64,000 nt of DNA from CAVVAL01 sp963742725 (GCA_963742725.1 CAVUMX010000004.1:434001-498000); one strand, 5' to 3'. Shown: positions 27,295 through 36,543, counted from the stretch's first letter. The notes: generated by a model from the letters alone, not told the origin. Program-made: numbers and translations.

Positions 27295-28332
27295 ATGACG
27301 CCGGCCGTGGACGACCGCACGGTCACTTTCCGCTTCGACGATCCGCATCACCGGTTGACGGCGGTCCGGTTGAAGCAGGAGGTCGGGGTGCCGGGCGACG
27401 CCCTGCATTTCCGGTACGACAGATCGTCGCGGTCGTGGCTGTTGACGCTGGACCGTCCGGATGTGTGGCGCATGGAGTACCTGCTGGAACTGCGCCATCC
27501 CGGCGGCGACACCGAGACGATCCCGGACCCGGGTAATCCGTCACGGGCGCCCGGCGCGTTCGGTGACAAGTCCGTCGTGGAGTTTCCCGGGTATCGCGCA
27601 CCGCACTGGTTGAGCGCGGACGCGGCCGGCGGTGCCTGGCGGGACGTGAACGTCTGGTCGCCGGCGCTCGGCGGGGACATGACCGTCCGCACCTGGTCGC
27701 CACATGAACAGACGACGCGGCTGCTGCTGGCCAACGACGGTCCCGAGTACGACCATCTCGCGGCGCTCGGCAGGTACGCGGCGGCGGTGATCGGGGTTGG
27801 CGCCGTCAAGCCGTTCCACCTCGCGCTGCTGGCGCCCGGCGACCGCAACCGCTGGTACGCCGCCGACCAGGACTACGCGTGGGCCGTCGCCCGCGACGTC
27901 ATCCCCGAGCTGCACCGCACGCTCGGCACGGCGGGCCCTGCGGTCGGGATGGGCGCCAGCCTGGGCGGCCTGGCGATGCTGCACGCGCAGCGGCGGTACC
28001 CGGCGTCGTTCGCCGGCCTGTTCCTCCAGTCCGGAAGCTTCTTCGTGCCCCGGTACGACGGTCACGAGAGCGGTTTCTCCGGCTACCGGCGGATCACCCA
28101 GTTCGTGCGCAGGGTCCGCGCCGCACGCTCCTGGCGCTACCCGGCGCCGACCGTCTTGACCTGTGGCACAGGTGAGGAGAATCTGCACAACAACCGGCTG
28201 ATGGCGGCGGCGCTCGCCGCTCAGGGCTACCCGGCCGTACTGAAAGAGGTCCCGGACGCTCATAACTACGTAGGCTGGCGGGACGCGTTCGACCCGCACC
28301 TGACCGAACTCCTCGCGAGGGTGTGGGGCTGA
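27295..28332 (+). CDS. Alpha/beta-hydrolase, enterochelin-esterase-like
   Basis: 345 residues from ATG 27295. An N-terminal beta-sandwich-like domain (1-110) precedes an esterase-D-type hydrolase. The nucleophile elbow is GMGASLGGLAM (GxSxG, Ser near 223) and the likely catalytic His is in VPDAHNYVGWRDAF. Members hydrolyse ester bonds such as enterochelin or acyl groups. The next hydrolase gene begins one base after its stop, so the two are co-translated. No siderophore genes are nearby and the substrate is unknown. Confidence 0.82.
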   Translation: MTPAVDDRTVTFRFDDPHHRLTAVRLKQEVGVPGDALHFRYDRSSRSWLLTLDRPDVWRMEYLLELRHPGGDTETIPDPGNPSRAPGAFGDKSVVEFPGYRAPHWLSADAAGGAWRDVNVWSPALGGDMTVRTWSPHEQTTRLLLANDGPEYDHLAALGRYAAAVIGVGAVKPFHLALLAPGDRNRWYAADQDYAWAVARDVIPELHRTLGTAGPAVGMGASLGGLAMLHAQRRYPASFAGLFLQSGSFFVPRYDGHESGFSGYRRITQFVRRVRAARSWRYPAPTVLTCGTGEENLHNNRLMAAALAAQGYPAVLKEVPDAHNYVGWRDAFDPHLTELLARVWG

Positions 28333-28333
28333 G

Positions 28334-29086
28334 ATGGGGGCGGCTATGCGGGCGGTCGAGCTGTACTCGCCGGCGATCGGCGCTGCCGCGACCGTGGCCG
28401 TCTACGGGCACTGGGGTCGTCCGGTGCTCGTGTTCCCGTCCGAGCAGGGGCGCGCCGCCGACTTCGCCAACAACGGCATGGTCGACGCCGTCAGCGGCCT
28501 GCTCGAAGCGGGCCGGGTAAAGCTCTACTGCGTCGATTCGTACGACAGTCAGAGCTGGGCGGCGAAACATCGGCCGTTGGAGGACCGTGCCCGCGCGCAC
28601 GGTGGCTACCGCTCGTGGATCGTGGACCAGGTCGCGCCGTTCATCGCCGAGGACTGCGGCGGCATCGGGGAGGGAATCGCCACGGCGGGCTGCTCGATGG
28701 GCGCCTACCACGCGCTGAACTTCGCGCTCCAGCGCGCCGATCTGTTCCCCCTCGCCCTGTGCTTCTCCGGCAACTACGACCCGTCCGGCTGGGATTCCTG
28801 GGGTGAGCGCGGCGACGAGGCGTACTTCAACAACCCGGTGGACTACATCCCGAACCTGAACGGCGAGCACCTGGACTGGCTCCGCACACGGCTGTCGATC
28901 CTGCTCGTCTGCGGCCAGGGCCAGTGGGAGGACACCACCGGCTCGCTCGACTCGACCCGCGCCATGGCGGGCCTGCTCAGCGCGAAGGGCATCCGGCACG
29001 AGCTCGACCTGTGGGGGTACGACGTGCCGCACGACTGGCCGTCCTGGCGCGCGCAGTGGGCGCACCACCTGCCTCGATTCTGCTAG
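28334..29086 (+). CDS. Alpha/beta-hydrolase, esterase-D-like
   Basis: 250 residues from ATG 28334 (ATG 28346 is the alternative). The catalytic Ser lies in ATAGCSMGAYHALNFAL and the likely His in VPHDWPSWRAQWAHH. The fold resembles esterase D/antigen 85-type hydrolases but no signal peptide is present, so it is cytoplasmic. Middle gene of a compact three-gene operon; the ATP-grasp gene starts 8 bases after its stop. Confidence 0.82.
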   Translation: MGAAMRAVELYSPAIGAAATVAVYGHWGRPVLVFPSEQGRAADFANNGMVDAVSGLLEAGRVKLYCVDSYDSQSWAAKHRPLEDRARAHGGYRSWIVDQVAPFIAEDCGGIGEGIATAGCSMGAYHALNFALQRADLFPLALCFSGNYDPSGWDSWGERGDEAYFNNPVDYIPNLNGEHLDWLRTRLSILLVCGQGQWEDTTGSLDSTRAMAGLLSAKGIRHELDLWGYDVPHDWPSWRAQWAHHLPRFC

Positions 29087-29094
29087 GGGGACCA

Positions 29095-30327
29095 GTGGAG
29101 ACCACGCACCTGATCGGACTGCTGCTCGGCACCGAGGACGACTGGCCGCGCGCCTTCGAGGAGCTGACGCGGCGCCTCGGCACCGTGACCGACGCGTCCG
29201 GGCGGGCCCACCGGCTCGCCACCGAACGGGTCAGCATCGAGCCGTTCAACCTGCGTGACAAACCACGGCACGCACTCGTCATCGACCGGCTCGCGTACTG
29301 GTACTACCACCCGCGCGAGTGGCTCAAGAAGGCCGCCCTCATGGACGGCGTCTACCTGCTGAACAGCCCGTTCACGTTCCAGGCCATGGAGAAGCACGCT
29401 GCGTACTGCGCCATGATGCGGCTCGGTCTCAAGGTGCCGGAGACCGCGCTGGTGCCGTTCAAGAACCCGCTCGACAACGCGCGGTACGCGTACACGGCCG
29501 CCCGGTACAACCGCCCGTTCGACCTGGACGCCGTCGCCGAGAGCATCGGGTACCCGCTGTTCATGAAGCCGTACGACGGGGGCGCCTGGGTGGGCGTGTC
29601 CCGGATCAAGGACGGCGCCGGGCTGCACGCCGCGTACGACGAGTCGGGCGAGCGGCTGATGCACCTCCAGGCGTCCGTCGAGGGGTACGACGCGTTCGCC
29701 CGGTCGCTGTCGATCGGCGCCGAGACGATGGTGATGAAGTTCCGCCCCGAGCTGCCGATGCACGACCGGTACGCGGTCGAGCACGGCTTCCTCGACGCCA
29801 CGACCGGCGACGAGGTGGTGACGATCTCCCGGCTCGTGAACGCGTTCTTCCGGTGGGAGTTCAACTCGTGCGAGTCGCTGGTGCGCGGCACCGAGGTGCA
29901 CCCGATCGACTACGCCAACGCCTGCCCGGACGTGGCGGTCACGTCGCTGCACTACTACTTCCCGTGGGCGATGAAGGCGCTGCTGCGGTGGACCGCGTTC
30001 TGTGTGATCACCGGCCGGCCCGCCCGCCTGGACCTGGAGACGGCACGGTACTTCGAGGTCGCCGACCGGTCCGACCTGTCGTACGAGGAGAAGCTGGCCC
30101 GGTACCGCGCGCTCGCCGACGAGTACTTCGAGACCGAGCGGTACGCCGACTTCTGCGCGTCCCGGCTGGGGCACGTCGACGAGATGGTCTACGACTGGGT
30201 CCGCTCGCCGGAGTTCGACGCGCTGCTCGTGGAAACGGTCAAATCGACCTACCCGGCCGCTGAGCAGGAGCGTTTCGTCGCCCACTTCCGGGGTCTCCTC
30301 GGCGCGTGGGTGAACGACCAACGCTGA
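29095..30327 (+). CDS. ATP-grasp domain protein of unknown substrate
   Basis: 410 residues from GTG 29095 with AGGGGG before it. ATP-grasp features are the YPLFMKPYDGGAWVGVSRI segment (ATP-binding lysine and Gly-rich loop) and acidic metal-ligand candidates in the second half. The superfamily activates a carboxylate as acyl-phosphate and joins it to an amine or thiol. With two coupled hydrolases it could make and trim an amide or ester conjugate. No biosynthetic neighbours reveal the product. Confidence 0.78.
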   Translation: METTHLIGLLLGTEDDWPRAFEELTRRLGTVTDASGRAHRLATERVSIEPFNLRDKPRHALVIDRLAYWYYHPREWLKKAALMDGVYLLNSPFTFQAMEKHAAYCAMMRLGLKVPETALVPFKNPLDNARYAYTAARYNRPFDLDAVAESIGYPLFMKPYDGGAWVGVSRIKDGAGLHAAYDESGERLMHLQASVEGYDAFARSLSIGAETMVMKFRPELPMHDRYAVEHGFLDATTGDEVVTISRLVNAFFRWEFNSCESLVRGTEVHPIDYANACPDVAVTSLHYYFPWAMKALLRWTAFCVITGRPARLDLETARYFEVADRSDLSYEEKLARYRALADEYFETERYADFCASRLGHVDEMVYDWVRSPEFDALLVETVKSTYPAAEQERFVAHFRGLLGAWVNDQR

Positions 30328-30400
30328 CGTCGGATCGAACGGTGTTAACGCTGCGTATTGCAGGTATGGTCGTTGCGTTGACGGGGAGCTGGGAGGATCC

Positions 30401-32302
30401 ATGGCGGGCACGTCGGCGCGCCGGCTGATCCGTGCGCGGGAGGACGCCGCCGCACGCCGCCAGGAGGTCCTGGTACGCGTGGCGCGGTCGCTGTCGGAGT
30501 CCGTCCAGGACCCGAACCGGCTCGCGAACATGGTTGTCGAATCCTTCGCGGAACTGGTCGGCGACGCCGTGACGATGTGGGTGCTCAACGCGGACGACTC
30601 GGCGATGGAGTGTGCCGGCGTCGCCCACCGGGACCCCGAGGCGCTGGCCATGCTCCGCGGCATCGTGTCGGGCATGCGGTACAAGCGCGGCGACGGCCTG
30701 CTGTGGGCGACGGTCGACTCCGGCGAGCCCACGCTGACGCCGCACTTCTCCCTCGCGGAGAACCGGGGCGACGCGAACTCCGAGATCCTGCCGTACATGG
30801 AGCGCTACGGCGTGCACAGCATCGCGATCTCGCCGGTGCTGGCGCGGGGCCGGGTCATCGCGGTGATCGGCGCGTCCCGGAGCCACGGTTCGCCGGCGTA
30901 CAACGAGGACGACGTCCACTTCATGCAGAGCCTCGCCGACCTGGGCGCGATCGCGCTGGACCACTCCCAGATCCTGGCCGACGCCCGCGCCGCCCAGGCC
31001 GAGCTGCGCCGCACCGCACGACTCGTGGACGAGGTGTCCGACGCGATCATCTCCACGGACCTGGAGTGGCGGATCGAGAGCTGGAACGCGGCCGCGGAGT
31101 CGATCTACGGCTACCACGACCACGAGGTTCTGGGCTGCCGCCTGGACGAGCTGCTGCACACGTCGTTCCTCCAGCCCAGCGGCGCGCAGACGACGGGCAC
31201 CGCCGTCCGCGAGGAGCTGCGGACGCACCGTGGCTGGAGCGGCGAGCTACGGGAGCGGCGCAGCGACGGCAAGCTGATCGAGGTCACCTGCTCGATGACG
31301 GTGACGGTCGACGACACCGGCGAGACGACCGGTGTCGTCCTCGTCAACCGTGACATGTCCGAGTACCGCGAGCTGGCCGCGCGTGAGCAGTTGAGCCGCA
31401 ACATCCTCGACTCGGCGGACGCGCGGACGGCGGTCCTCGCCACCGACGGCACGATCGTGGCGGTGAACGCGTCCTGGGAGGCGTTCGTCGTGGCCGGCTC
31501 CGGCTGCCCGCGGATCGGGGTCGGCGCCAACTACCTCGACGCGTGCGAGGAGTCCGGCGACGACGTGTGGGGGAGGGCCGGACCGGCGATCCGCGAGGTG
31601 CTGGACGGCAGGCGGGCGGTGTTCGAGATCGACTACGTCAGCGAGGTCGCCGACGGTCCGCGCTGGTACAGCATGAGCGTGGTGCCGATGATCGACCCGG
31701 CCCAGGGCGTCCTCGTGACCCACACCGACGTGACGTGGCGGAAGCGGCGCGAGCACGACCTCACGCACCGCGCCACCCACGACGACCTCACCGGCCTGCC
31801 GAACCGGACGCTGCTCCACGAGCGGGTGGCCAGGGCGGTCAAGCGGGCGACCACGACGGGCGTCCCGCTGGCGATCTTCTTCCTGGATCTGGACGACTTC
31901 AAGAAGGTCAACGACACCTACGGCCACGACGCCGGGGACGTGGTGCTGCGCGCGGTCGCCGATCGCCTGGTGCATGCGGTGCGCCCGTCCGACCTGGTGA
32001 CGCGGCTCGGCGGCGACGAGTTCGTGGTGCTCGCCGAAGACATGGGCGACGCACAGCGCGCGGGCGAGATCGCCAAGCGCCTGCTCGCGGCGTGCCAGGC
32101 ACCGGTCGACCATGCTGGCGACCGGCTGCGGGTCACGCCGAGTATCGGGGTGGTGCTGTCCGCCGATCCCATGGAGCCCGGAGCGCTGCTACGCGCGGCC
32201 GACACGGCCATGTACAGGGCGAAGGAGAACGGCAGAGCTCGGTACGAGGTCCACGACACCGCCGTAACAACCGGGGCGCCTGTGCTGGCGGCCGGTGCCT
32301 GA
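30401..32302 (+). CDS. Diguanylate cyclase: GAF-PAS-PAS-GGDEF
   Basis: 633 residues. Starts at ATG 30401 with GGGAGGAT upstream. Order: GAF-like sensor (about 25-190), PAS (about 205-330, DAIISTDLEWRIESWNAAAE), second PAS (about 345-450) and GGDEF (about 460-625). The active-site motif RLGGDEFVVLAED is intact, and the allosteric inhibition site RPSD lies the canonical five residues upstream. No EAL domain follows, so it should make and not degrade c-di-GMP. In sporulating actinomycetes c-di-GMP holds BldD in its repressing state. No membrane segment; the ligand sensed is unknown. Confidence 0.92.
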   Translation: MAGTSARRLIRAREDAAARRQEVLVRVARSLSESVQDPNRLANMVVESFAELVGDAVTMWVLNADDSAMECAGVAHRDPEALAMLRGIVSGMRYKRGDGLLWATVDSGEPTLTPHFSLAENRGDANSEILPYMERYGVHSIAISPVLARGRVIAVIGASRSHGSPAYNEDDVHFMQSLADLGAIALDHSQILADARAAQAELRRTARLVDEVSDAIISTDLEWRIESWNAAAESIYGYHDHEVLGCRLDELLHTSFLQPSGAQTTGTAVREELRTHRGWSGELRERRSDGKLIEVTCSMTVTVDDTGETTGVVLVNRDMSEYRELAAREQLSRNILDSADARTAVLATDGTIVAVNASWEAFVVAGSGCPRIGVGANYLDACEESGDDVWGRAGPAIREVLDGRRAVFEIDYVSEVADGPRWYSMSVVPMIDPAQGVLVTHTDVTWRKRREHDLTHRATHDDLTGLPNRTLLHERVARAVKRATTTGVPLAIFFLDLDDFKKVNDTYGHDAGDVVLRAVADRLVHAVRPSDLVTRLGGDEFVVLAEDMGDAQRAGEIAKRLLAACQAPVDHAGDRLRVTPSIGVVLSADPMEPGALLRAADTAMYRAKENGRARYEVHDTAVTTGAPVLAAGA

Positions 32303-32362
32303 CCGCGGACCTCGTCGAGCCGTTCACTGGCCCGCGCCCGGATGCCCAGGCGCGGGCATCGA

Positions 32363-32614
32363 TCAGGTGAGGTCAGCTTCGTCTGTTGCCTCATAGGTGT
32401 GCGGATGTGCTTTGACGAAGTCTTTCGTCTCGGTGTACATGCGAGCGATGTACGCCTCCACCTGGTCGCGCTCCACTCGCCACTGACCTCGTCCGCCGAT
32501 CTTGATGGCGGGCAGGTCACCGGCGCGCACCAGCGCGTAGGTCTGTGACGCAGAAATGTTCAGGATCTCAGCGACATCAGAAAGTCGCAGGAACCTGCTC
32601 GTGCTTTCAGCCAC
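32363..32614 (-). CDS. Small excisionase/MerR-type helix-turn-helix DNA-binding protein
   Basis: 83 residues from GTG 32614 (GGAGAG upstream); TTG 32626 would add four residues. LRLSDVAEILNISASQTYALVRAGDLPAIKIGG is the winged helix of helix_turn_helix_17/excisionase-family proteins (core quoted: VAEILNISASQTYALVRAG), followed by WRVERDQVEAYIARM. Such proteins bind DNA as regulators or recombination directionality factors, but no integrase is near, so a BldC-like regulatory role is more likely. The 277 bases upstream hold no recognisable gene. Confidence 0.82.
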   Translation of the reverse strand: MAESTSRFLRLSDVAEILNISASQTYALVRAGDLPAIKIGGRGQWRVERDQVEAYIARMYTETKDFVKAHPHTYEATDEADLT

Positions 32615-32903
32615 GGCACTCTCCAACCGTTTCCTCGCCTGTGGGGGGCTGGGTATAGCTGGCCCCAGCTTCCCACATCATGCCGCAAGATGCCGCTATA
32701 CGCCCCCGGACTCTTTCCGTGGCGGGTCACTTCTGCCCGTTCGGACCACCGCCGAGCTGTCCCCCCGGGCGGCGCGGGGTGCTTCCCTGTGGTGCGAGTC
32801 ACAGTAGCGCGTGGGGCGTCCTGCGGCCACTAGGCGGCAGTTGGCTCACGGTACCCGAGATAGGTTCGCCAGCGGCCGGAAGCGCACCGTCGCGACCACG
32901 TTG

Positions 32904-33500
32904 TCACGACCGCCTGGTGAAGCCTAGGACCAGCGACATCACGGAGGCGCGTACTTCGTCCTTGGTCCGGTCCTGCCGGAACGTGAGCCAGTCGAGCGTG
33001 ACGACCACCAGCGTGCCGAAGAGTGCGGCGGCCGCGGTGTCGGCCTCGGTGCCCCTGGGCAGGTGCCCGGCATCGTCGAGGCGCCGGATGACCTGCTTGA
33101 AGATCGACGTGATGTTCTCCCGCAGGAGCGTCATCGTGCCGTGCCACTGGCCCGGCGTCCGCCACATCTCGCTGAGGAGGAGCTGGGCGAACGCCGGGTA
33201 CTCGGCGAAGAAACTGAGCGCGCCGTCGACGAGCTGCTCGACCGCCGCGACGGGGTCGGACTCCAGCTCGGCCTGGTGGAGCCGGTCGGCGAGCAGCCCG
33301 ACGCCGTGCCGCAGCAGGGCGTCGATCAGCCCGTCCTTGCTACCGAAGTTGTAGTAGACCGTGCCCTTGGCCACCTGCGCCCTCGCCGCGATCTCGTCGA
33401 CCGTGACCTCGGCGGGCCCCCGGTCGCCGATCAGCTCCAGCGCGGCCGCGAAGAGCTTGTGTTTCGTCGCGGTCGTCCGGGCGGGTCTGAGCGTGGCCAT
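32904..33500 (-). CDS. TetR/AcrR-family repressor
   Basis: 198 residues from ATG 33500. The N-terminal helix-turn-helix reads VTVDEIAARAQVAKGTVYYNFGSKDGL, the TetR consensus (core: ARAQVAKGTVYYNFGSKDG). The C-terminal ligand domain is typical of efflux repressors. It is the last gene of a three-gene minus-strand operon, 11 bases after the YhgE/Pip gene, and a palindromic TetR-like operator sits in front of the first gene, giving autoregulation. Confidence 0.9.
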   Translation of the reverse strand: MATLRPARTTATKHKLFAAALELIGDRGPAEVTVDEIAARAQVAKGTVYYNFGSKDGLIDALLRHGVGLLADRLHQAELESDPVAAVEQLVDGALSFFAEYPAFAQLLLSEMWRTPGQWHGTMTLLRENITSIFKQVIRRLDDAGHLPRGTEADTAAAALFGTLVVVTLDWLTFRQDRTKDEVRASVMSLVLGFTRRS

Positions 33501-33511
33501 CGGTCGGTCCC

Positions 33512-35578
33512 CTACAGGACGAGTTCCGGTTGCAGGCGGGCGCCTGACCATACCCGGTGCCGCCGCCCTGCCAGGGCTGCGAGCGCGAGCCCGCCGGCCA
33601 GGTACGCCGCCAGCACGCCGAGCGCCGTCCCCACGCCCGCGAGCGACCCGCCGTAGAGCAGGTGCCGCAGCGCGTCCACCACATAGGACAGCGGAAGCAA
33701 GGCGTGCAGCGGATGCAGTGGGTCCGGTGTCGTCTGCCACGGGAACGTGCCGCCGGCGGTCGTCAGCTGAAGTACCAGCAGGACGAGCGCCACGAACCGT
33801 CCGGCCGGCCCGAAGTAGGCGTTGAGCCCGTGGACGACAGCCGTGAACGCGAGCGCCGTCACGATCATGAAGCCCACGGTCGCCCAGGGGTTGGCCGGTT
33901 CGACGCCGATCGCGAGCGTCGCGAACAGGAACAGCAACAGCGCCTGCGCGGTACCGACGGCGGCCGCCGGCAGCCAACCCGCCAGCGCGACCCGCCAGGT
34001 CGCCGTGCCCGCCGCGAGCGCCCGCCGCGACAGCGGCCGGATCAGCATGAACACGACGAACGCGCCCACCCAGATGGCGAGTCCGAGGAAGAACGGGGCG
34101 AGGCCGGCGCCGTAGGAACCGGCGCTCGCCTGGCCGACCGTCCGGACCGCCACCGGGTCGCCGATGACGTGTGCCGTCGTGTCGCGCGCCGATCCGTCCG
34201 GGTTGGGGATCCGGCCGGCCGCGGTGCCGAGCCCGGTGGCGAGCGTCCGGGAGCCCTTCGCGACCTCGCCGTTGCCGGCGCGCAGGCGGTCCGCGCCGGA
34301 CGCCAGCGTGTCGGTCCCCGCCGCCGCCGTGTCCAGCCCGTCGCGGAGCCGGCGCGATCCGTCGGACAGCTTCGCCGTGCCGGTGGCGAGCTGGTCCGCG
34401 CCGGTCGCCACCTGCTGCGCGCCGGTGGACGCCCGGCCGATGCCGCCGGTGAGCTTCGGCGCCGCGCCGGCGAGACGGTCCGCGCCGTCGGCGACCTTGC
34501 GGGCACCGTCCGCGAGTTGGTTGACGGCGCCGGTACCCGCCTGGAGCTTGTCGTTCGCGGCGATCACGGGCGCCAGGATCTGGTCGATCGGTGCCAGTGC
34601 GGCGTCGATCTGCGCGTCGGTCATGCCGGCGGCGCGGAGCTTCTGCACGACGGCGGCCCTGGTGGCGGTCAGCTGGTTCACGACCTGCTGGGCGCTGGCG
34701 GCGACCGGGCGGATGTCGTCCGCCAGCCGACTGTTGCCGGCCGCCACGCTCCGGGCCCCGGCGGCGAGCTGCGCGGACTGGCCCGGCAAGCCGCTGGTCT
34801 GCTGGCGCAACGTCGCCAGGCCTGCGGCCAGTTCGGCGGTACCGGCGTCCAGCTTGTCCGCGCCGGTCGAGGCTGTGGACAGCCCGCTGTCGAGCGTCCG
34901 GGCGCCGTCGGCGAGCTGGTGCTGGCCGTCAGCCAGACGGTCCAGGTTGGTGGCCAGCGTCGTGGCGCCCTGGTCCGTGCGCTTGGCGCCATCGGCCAGC
35001 TTGACGGCCCCGTCCGCCGCCTTCTTCGTCTCCTCCTGGATCGTGGCGAACCCGAGCAGCAGCCGGTTCGCCGCCGTCTCGCCCGCCTTCGCCGCGACCG
35101 CCCGCCGGACCTCGTCCACGACCTTCGTCGCGATCGTGCTCCCCGTGTAGCCGTTCGCGTCGTTGGTCGTCAGGACGATCAGGCCCTGCCGGGCCTCGAA
35201 GTCGGACGGGGACGCCAGCGCGGCCGAGAAGTCGGACGGCAGGGTCACCGCGAACGTGTACCGCCCGTCCCGGACGCCGCTCTCGGCCTGCGCCGCCGTC
35301 ACGGTGTGCCAGTCGAACGTCCCCTTCTTCACGATGTCGGCGGCCACGTCCTTGCCGACGTTGTGGCTGTCGCCGCCTTTGTCGGACGGGGCGCCACGGT
35401 CCGCGACCACCAGTGCGGCCGGGATCTTGTCGAGGTTCTCGTACGGGTCCCAGTTGGCGTAGAGGTACAGGCCGCCGTAGAGGAGCGGGACGAGCAGGAC
35501 GGCGACCAGTGCGAGCCGGGGCAGCCGGCCCACGGTCAGGCGGCGCAGCTCGTTGGTGGCGAGGCGGACGGTCGTCAC
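33512..35578 (-). CDS. YhgE/Pip-family membrane protein (ABC-2-like permease)
   Basis: 688 residues from GTG 35578, which overlaps the stop of the ATP-binding protein. One transmembrane helix near 15-37 is followed by a long extracytoplasmic domain with many heptad-like LADGA-xx-L and GA-xx-LA-xG repeats (about 190-480), then five or six C-terminal helices typical of ABC-2 permeases. YhgE/Pip proteins include a phage-infection protein of lactococci and T7SS-linked proteins. Here, with an ATP-binding protein and TetR regulator, it probably exports a hydrophobic compound or lipid. Confidence 0.88.
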   Translation of the reverse strand: MTTVRLATNELRRLTVGRLPRLALVAVLLVPLLYGGLYLYANWDPYENLDKIPAALVVADRGAPSDKGGDSHNVGKDVAADIVKKGTFDWHTVTAAQAESGVRDGRYTFAVTLPSDFSAALASPSDFEARQGLIVLTTNDANGYTGSTIATKVVDEVRRAVAAKAGETAANRLLLGFATIQEETKKAADGAVKLADGAKRTDQGATTLATNLDRLADGQHQLADGARTLDSGLSTASTGADKLDAGTAELAAGLATLRQQTSGLPGQSAQLAAGARSVAAGNSRLADDIRPVAASAQQVVNQLTATRAAVVQKLRAAGMTDAQIDAALAPIDQILAPVIAANDKLQAGTGAVNQLADGARKVADGADRLAGAAPKLTGGIGRASTGAQQVATGADQLATGTAKLSDGSRRLRDGLDTAAAGTDTLASGADRLRAGNGEVAKGSRTLATGLGTAAGRIPNPDGSARDTTAHVIGDPVAVRTVGQASAGSYGAGLAPFFLGLAIWVGAFVVFMLIRPLSRRALAAGTATWRVALAGWLPAAAVGTAQALLLFLFATLAIGVEPANPWATVGFMIVTALAFTAVVHGLNAYFGPAGRFVALVLLVLQLTTAGGTFPWQTTPDPLHPLHALLPLSYVVDALRHLLYGGSLAGVGTALGVLAAYLAGGLALAALAGRRHRVWSGARLQPELVL

Positions 35579-36210
35579 GGCTTGATCTCCTGAGTGTTTT
35601 CCTCGCCGAGGCGGGCCGGCGTCACGTCGAGATGGCGGGCGGCGCTGCCGGTGCTGAGCGCCACGACGGCGAGGCCCCGGGCGGCATGCGTCTGGGCGAT
35701 GTCCCACCAGGCGGCGGGGTCGTCGGTGTGGCGGTCCGGGCAGTCGAGGACCAGTACCTCAACACCGGGACGGGCGGCGGCGAGGTCGGCGAGCAGCCGG
35801 GTGCGGACGTCCGCCGGGACGACGCGGAGCCGGCTGGCGGCGTGCTGGCCGGCGTCCCGGCCGGCGAGCCAGGTGCCGACGGCCGCGCGACCAGCCGGCG
35901 CACCGGCCAGGGCCAGTTCCTCGGCGACGACCGCGCTGAGCTTGAGGGCGTCGTCCGGTTCGGTGACCTGCGGCGCGTCCACGACGGCGACGCGGCGGCG
36001 CAGGCCCGCGCGGTCCGGGCGGCCGTCGAGCAGCACGTCCCCGGTGTCCGGGCGGAGCTGGCCGGCGAGCGCGAGGGCGAGCGCGGTGTGGCCGCTGCCG
36101 GGCTGGCCGGCGACGAGGACCAGTTCGCCGGTGCGGATCCGTAGTGAGGTCGGCCGTAGCAGCGGACCGTGCGGCCCGTCGACGCTCACCCCGCGGGCAA
36201 GGATCTCCAC
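35575..36210 (-). CDS. Degenerate ABC ATP-binding protein
   Basis: 211 residues from GTG 36210, preceded by GGGGAGA. Walker A reads GQPGSGHTALALA, with His in place of the catalytic Lys; Walker B reads VEVLVLDCPD without the usual Glu; and no LSGGQ signature is visible. It looks like an ABC domain that binds nucleotide weakly, if at all. The same degenerate partner seems habitual for actinobacterial YhgE/Pip genes, though I cannot check this here. First gene of the ABC-YhgE-TetR operon. Confidence 0.8.
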   Translation of the reverse strand: MEILARGVSVDGPHGPLLRPTSLRIRTGELVLVAGQPGSGHTALALALAGQLRPDTGDVLLDGRPDRAGLRRRVAVVDAPQVTEPDDALKLSAVVAEELALAGAPAGRAAVGTWLAGRDAGQHAASRLRVVPADVRTRLLADLAAARPGVEVLVLDCPDRHTDDPAAWWDIAQTHAARGLAVVALSTGSAARHLDVTPARLGEENTQEIKP

Positions 36211-36230
36211 GCAATCTCCCCGTAACTTGA

Positions 36231-36244
36231 ACTGACTGGTCGGT
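36231..36244. promoter_or_regulatory. TetR-type operator upstream of the ABC/YhgE operon
   Basis: ACTGACTGGTCGGT is an imperfect 14-base palindrome of the AC-x-GAC-xx-GTC-x-GT form bound by many TetR regulators. It begins 20 bases upstream of the ATP-binding gene start, in position to block transcription of the operon that encodes the TetR protein. Confidence 0.65.
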
Positions 36245-36543
36245 ACAAATAGTGGCGGTGGGCGACGCCCGGAAGCAAGCGATGTGGTGGGGTACACACC
36301 CAGGCACTGACCGACCCTGAAGGGGAGAAATCCGGTCGAACTGCCAGCTCAAACTGGGTAGCCTGCGGAGAATATGGGGTGTGGCTCCCCATGACGGTTC
36401 GGGTCGATCCGGCGTCTACTGTCCGTATGCGCACCCGTCTCTGTCGGTCAGACGACAAATATCCCTACCGGCGATGCCGCAACGGCCTAGAGTCAAGGCG
36501 CACTCGGTGTAGCCGCATAATGACCGTGGGGTGAGCTGAGGAG
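36245..36543. other. Gene-free intergenic region before the SARP-type regulator
   Basis: About 300 bases without a gene between the divergent ABC operon and the injection-system regulator. It holds an inverted repeat at 36374-36392 (ATGGGG and CCCCAT separated by seven bases) that may be an operator. No clear promoter hexamers were identified. Confidence 0.4.

Noticed and set aside
32627..32903. A tRNA or attachment site beside the small excisionase-like HTH gene
   Set aside because: No cloverleaf, no integrase and no flanking direct repeats were seen; only short GC-rich dyads.
33557..35593. A 678-codon frame antisense to the YhgE/Pip gene
   Set aside because: It mirrors the repetitive Gly/Ala-rich coding sequence of YhgE/Pip and has Arg-Gly-rich composition without any domain or ribosome site.
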